Shown: one piece after another, positions 60,914 to 64,000 of the stretch | Position numbering within the stretch: position 1 is the first letter of the stretch | Layout: every line of letters begins with the position of its first letter | Assembly (NCBI RefSeq): GCF_023278185.1 | Contig: NZ_CP066356.1 | Coordinates: forward strand, 4,084,001 to 4,148,000 | Direction: 5' to 3' | Source: Bradyrhizobium elkanii USDA 76 | Lineage (GTDB): Bacteria > Pseudomonadota > Alphaproteobacteria > Rhizobiales > Xanthobacteraceae | Length of the DNA: 64,000 bases | Translations under genes and position numbers: made by a program | Notes under the pieces: model-generated | The model's database searches: none | Told to the model about the DNA's origin: nothing | What the model saw: only the letters and a program-made list of their open reading frames with translations

Positions 60914-61805
60914 CGATCTGATGGCCGGCCACGGTCACGCGGCGACACTCCCTGGCATATCCCAGCGCCAGCTTCATCATGGGGAAGATGCGGCCGATTT
61001 GTAGGGCCAAAGCGAGGTCGATCACGCCTTTTTCGCCCCAGCGCGCGCGAACCGCGTCGCGGCAGGCATCGTCGTCGGTCGAGCGCTGCACGATGGCGTT
61101 GGCGAAGTGGAAGCCGAGCGCGGTGTCCGCGGTCATGGCGGCAACATCGCGCCGGAGCACGGCGGTGACCTGCTGTTCCGCCATTCCGGCTCCGATCGCC
61201 ATGTCGACGACGAGTTGCGCACAGGGACCGCAATCTTCCGCCAGGGCGCCGGTCAGCTTGGCGGCATAGAAGGCCTCAACCGGCGCGACCGCGCGGTAGG
61301 CGGCGGCCTTCATCGCGCCGGCGAATTTGAAGAACGCGGCGGGCGATTCCTTGAGCATGGTCTCGAGATAGGTGGTGTCGTAGCCGTAGCGCCTGGAATA
61401 GGCGCGCAGCATGCGGCGCGCGATGAAACTACGCATGTCTTCTCCTTGATTTGGCAGAGCGGAATAGAGGGCGAGCGCCGCGGGCAGGACGACCGCCACC
61501 AGATCGGATGCGGCGTGGCGGTCGTGGCCGCCGGCAATCATCACGAGATGCAGCACGCCGTGGCCGGCCAGGAACGCGGCGCCCGCGACCGCTGCCGGCC
61601 ACCAGGCCGGCCACAAGGCTCGCGCCGCCAGGCCGAGCCCGGCTGCGATGAAGGCGATGCCGACATCCTGGACCAAATGAGGGTTGAACGGACCGGTATC
61701 GGCGGCGCCGGGCACAAACGACCACCAGAGGGAACCGGCTGAGAGCATCACCAGCCCATTGCCGAGGTTGAATAGGGCGAGAATTCCTGCAATCCATCGT
61801 TTCAT
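60891..61805 (-). CDS. Membrane domain fused to AhpD-like carboxymuconolactone decarboxylase
   Basis: 304 residues from ATG 61805 with GGAGG upstream. Residues ~1-125 have about four membrane segments (ILALFNLGNGLVMLSAG; VGIAFIAAGLGLAARAL; AAVAGAAFLAGHGVLHLVM; LVAVVLPAALALYSAL). Residues ~135-300 are an AhpD/CMD-like domain with the redox pair CGPC (EDCGPCAQLV) and helical GWG-like segments. It probably is a membrane-tethered peroxidase or thiol reductase. It overlaps the ECF41 gene and is its expected regulon member. A boundary between two genes inside (MRSFIARRM at ~residue 130) cannot be ruled out. Confidence 0.78.
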   Translation of the reverse strand: MKRWIAGILALFNLGNGLVMLSAGSLWWSFVPGAADTGPFNPHLVQDVGIAFIAAGLGLAARALWPAWWPAAVAGAAFLAGHGVLHLVMIAGGHDRHAASDLVAVVLPAALALYSALPNQGEDMRSFIARRMLRAYSRRYGYDTTYLETMLKESPAAFFKFAGAMKAAAYRAVAPVEAFYAAKLTGALAEDCGPCAQLVVDMAIGAGMAEQQVTAVLRRDVAAMTADTALGFHFANAIVQRSTDDDACRDAVRARWGEKGVIDLALALQIGRIFPMMKLALGYARECRRVTVAGHQIDVIKQAA

Positions 61806-61912
61806 GCGAGCCTCCAGCGCCAAGACGAGCGACGGAGACGGCGCGTGACGCCGTCCGGGAAGAAATTTTTCGCTGGGCCGGGCCGGTCGCCGAACTGGTC
61901 TGAAATTTGCTC

Positions 61913-61941
61913 TTGGCAAGCAGGGCAGGACCGGCTACATA
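61913..61941 (+). promoter_or_regulatory. Sigma-70-type promoter for rplJ-rplL
   Basis: TTGGCA at 61913-61918 and TACATA at 61936-61941, 17-base spacing, pointing at rplJ. Predicted start near 61948. Confidence 0.55.
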
Positions 61942-61947
61942 GCGCCT

Positions 61948-62424
61948 TCCGGGCGTGCTGGCACTTGCTGGCATGTCCGTGCTCGCAATCCGAAAACCTG
62001 AGATGATAGGAGATCATTCCTTTCCGCATGCCCGCAAGGATGCTCGAAAGGAAGGAAACCCGTCGCCTCTGACGGCGTGAGAGCAGGGGCCTTCAGCGTG
62101 CTGAAGTGCCTCGATCCTGTCCAAGACTGCAGGCGCCCGCGAGAACTTCGTGTTTTCAACGGCTTAATCGCATGGCCTGCATAGACGGGTGAAGACCGGA
62201 TTTTGCACCCCACGTCGCGATCAGTTCGCGGCCGGGAGGCTGGTTTGGTTCGAACCTCGACAGCCCATGGCCGCAAGGCTCTGGGAGGGCAGGCTTCTAG
62301 ATGTCGTCTTGCCCGGCATGTCCGAAGGGTGTTGCGCCCCAAGGATCAGGTTTAGGGCGGGACGATGGGTGCAACCCGGCGGTCCTGTCCTCGCGGAAAG
62401 GCCGCCAACCGGAGAGAGCTTGCT
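61948..62424 (+). other. Long 5' leader of rplJ, probable L10 autoregulatory region
   Basis: About 477 bases between the predicted start and the rplJ GTG without a gene. It is GC-rich and has several short inverted repeats. In many bacteria the L10-(L12)4 complex binds a kink-turn-containing leader here to repress translation; the exact structure was not resolved by eye. Confidence 0.4.
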
Positions 62425-62943
62425 GTGGAACGAGCGGCAAAAAAAGAGGCGGTCGAACAGCTCAATGAGGTCTTCAAGACCACGGGCGTCGCGGTCGTTG
62501 CTCACTATTCCGGCCTCACCGTGGCCCAGATGCAGAAGCTGCGCATGCAGATGAAGCAGGCGGGCGCGTCGGTGAAGGTCTCGAAGAACCGTCTCGCCAA
62601 AATTGCTCTTGAAGGCACTGACGTCGCAGCCATCGGTTCCCTGCTGAAGGGGCCGACCGTGATCGCTACTTCGAACGATCCGGTTGCGGCGCCAAAGGTT
62701 GCCATCGAATTCGCCAAGGCGAACGAGAAGTTCGTCATCCTCGGCGGCTCGATGGGCAAAACCGTCCTGAATGTCGACAGCGTGAAGGCGCTCGCCTCAC
62801 TGCCGTCGCTCGACGAACTGCGCGGCAAGATCGTGGGCCTCCTCGTGGCGCCCGCGACCAAGCTCGCTCAGCTCTCCAACGCGCCCGCGGCCAAGCTCGC
62901 GCGCGTCATTCAGGCTCATGCCTCAAAGGGCGAAGCGGCCTGA
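62425..62943 (+). CDS. rplJ: Large-subunit ribosomal protein uL10
   Basis: 172 residues from a GTG start at 62425, with GGAGAGAG 7 bases upstream and the family-typical start [13 protein letters not shown]. The frame is open upstream but that part is not L10-like. uL10 anchors L7/L12 at the stalk base. rplL follows after 53 bases. Confidence 0.96.
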   Translation: MERAAKKEAVEQLNEVFKTTGVAVVAHYSGLTVAQMQKLRMQMKQAGASVKVSKNRLAKIALEGTDVAAIGSLLKGPTVIATSNDPVAAPKVAIEFAKANEKFVILGGSMGKTVLNVDSVKALASLPSLDELRGKIVGLLVAPATKLAQLSNAPAAKLARVIQAHASKGEAA

Positions 62944-62996
62944 CCCCTTCGCTAATCTCAAACCTGGTTCGAACCAAACGTTTAAGGAACTGAACA

Positions 62997-63374
62997 ATGG
63001 CTGATCTGCAGAAAATCGTCGACGACCTCTCGAGCCTCACCGTGCTCGAAGCGGCCGAACTCGCCAAGCTCCTCGAAGAAAAGTGGGGCGTGTCCGCCGC
63101 TGCCGCGGTCGCGGTTGCCGGCCCGGCTGCTGGTGGTGCCGCCGCTGCTCCGGCTGAAGAGAAGACCGACTTCACCGTCGTGCTGGCTGCCGCCGGCGAC
63201 AAGAAGATCGAGGTCATCAAGGAAGTCCGCGCCATCACCGGCCTCGGTCTGAAGGAAGCCAAGGACCTCGTCGAAGGCGCTCCGAAGCCGCTCAAGGAAG
63301 GCGTCAACAAGGAAGAAGCCGACAAGATCAAGGCCCAGCTCGAGAAGGCTGGCGCCAAGGTCGAGCTCAAGTAA
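62997..63374 (+). CDS. rplL: Ribosomal stalk protein bL12
   Basis: 125 residues. N-terminal dimer domain ([30 protein letters not shown]), Ala-rich hinge and C-terminal factor-binding domain ([35 protein letters not shown]). Recruits translation GTPases. A GC hairpin lies 9 bases after the stop. Confidence 0.98.
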   Translation: MADLQKIVDDLSSLTVLEAAELAKLLEEKWGVSAAAAVAVAGPAAGGAAAAPAEEKTDFTVVLAAAGDKKIEVIKEVRAITGLGLKEAKDLVEGAPKPLKEGVNKEEADKIKAQLEKAGAKVELK

Positions 63375-63382
63375 TGCGCGAT

Positions 63383-63408
63383 CCGGGAGCGCCGCAGGGC
63401 GCTCCCGG
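63383..63408 (+). other. Hairpin in the rplL-rpoB gap
   Basis: A perfect 11-bp stem CCGGGAGCGCC/GGCGCTCCCGG with a GCAG loop just after rplL. No T-run follows. It may be an attenuator or RNase III processing site, as known between rplL and rpoB in Escherichia coli. The rest of 63409-63816 holds no gene. Confidence 0.5.
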
Positions 63409-63816
63409 GCCATGCAAACGGCGTGCGACAGGTTGTCGCGTGGCGTGCCGGACACAAAAAAGTGTGGGGATCCGTGGACTTAACCCTCGAATCTCCTTTA
63501 TTGCCATCCCATATCGGGTTGGCAGCGGAAAAACACGGTAGGCGGCGGGGGCGGCAGGGCACCCGGCGGAAGCCGTTGGGAGACAGTCAGATTTCGGGCT
63601 TTTTCAGTCCGTAAAGCGGAGCGTTTGGACGAGCGGGTGCAGTGATGCGCCCCGCGCGTCGTTTTGCGTTTTGGAGGTTATGGGGGCCGGGCCGGGGATT
63701 TAATTCCTGACTTTGCGCTTCGTTCCTTCGAGACGATTCGAAATTCAACCCGGGGCCGATGGCAGTCGCGTCCCGGAAGGTTCGCCCCACAAAGGCGACG
63801 AAAATGAGAGGCCACG

Positions 63817-64000
63817 ATGGCGCAGCAGACATTCACCGGTCGCAAACGCGTACGCAAGTTTTTCGGTCACATCAAGGAAGTCGCCGAGATGCCGAACCTC
63901 ATCGAGGTTCAGAAGGCGTCCTACGACCAGTTCCTGATGGTGGACGAGCCCGAGGGCGGGCGCCCCGACGAGGGCCTGCAGGCCGTGTTCCGCTCGGTGT
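63817..64000 (+). CDS. rpoB: DNA-directed RNA polymerase beta subunit, N-terminal fragment
   Basis: First ~61 codons, ATG at 63817 with GAGAGG upstream; the gene runs off the right edge. [15 protein letters not shown] and [14 protein letters not shown] are the conserved N-terminal segments of alphaproteobacterial RpoB. Confidence 0.97.
   Translation, partial: MAQQTFTGRKRVRKFFGHIKEVAEMPNLIEVQKASYDQFLMVDEPEGGRPDEGLQAVFRSV

Overview
The window is chromosomal DNA from a high-GC alphaproteobacterium of the Rhizobiales, most like Bradyrhizobium. This rests on the secE-nusG-rplK-rplA, rplJ-rplL and rpoB sequences, an alphaproteobacterial tRNA-Trp, OpgC, an ECF41 sigma factor, and several families of interspersed palindromes of the kind seen in Bradyrhizobium genomes. 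No insertion sequence, CRISPR array, prophage or origin was seen.

Layout. 1-3.7 kb is the tail of a type VI secretion (T6SS) locus: the C-terminus of tssM, then tagF, the PP2C phosphatase pppA and the kinase ppkA, which form the post-translational control module. 3.7-11.5 kb is an unusual block of exported proteins: a DUF4424 protein, a propeller-like/NlpC-P60-like protein, two caspase-fold proteins and DUF4384 domains. 12-14.5 kb carries a zinc metalloprotease, a cupin and a choline-kinase-like phosphotransferase. 14.6-18.3 kb is a periplasmic oxidation module: a PCuAC copper chaperone, a PQQ alcohol dehydrogenase with the lanthanide-type DYD motif, a cytochrome c and a small exported protein. 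18.5-27.6 kb is assimilatory nitrate reduction: narK plus a PP2C-kinase fusion on one strand and nirB-nirD-nasA on the other. A consensus sigma-54 promoter lies upstream of narK and a weaker sigma-54-like site upstream of nirB.

27.8-42.6 kb is mixed metabolism: lipocalin-like protein, amidohydrolase, CaiB/BaiF CoA-transferase, RidA-like protein, TetR regulator, an acyl-CoA dehydrogenase with a phosphotransferase (a split version of animal ACAD10/11), DMT transporter, ArgE-like deacetylase, two SDRs, histidine phosphatase and serine hydrolase. Most palindromic repeats sit here. tRNA-Trp follows at 42.75 kb. 43-56.6 kb is accessory cargo between tRNA-Trp and secE, two genes that are commonly adjacent in alphaproteobacteria: a beta-keto-acid cleavage enzyme cluster, OpgC, an AraC regulator with an FNR/FixK-type box upstream, a substrate-binding protein/GntR/acyl-CoA synthetase unit with two identical operators, a DUF3313 lipoprotein and a two-component system.

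56.7-64 kb is the ribosomal/RNA polymerase region. It is split by an intrinsic terminator after rplA and by a 3 kb insertion (2-hydroxyacid dehydrogenase, ECF41 sigma factor, membrane-carboxymuconolactone decarboxylase fusion) before rplJ-rplL. rpoB runs off the right edge.
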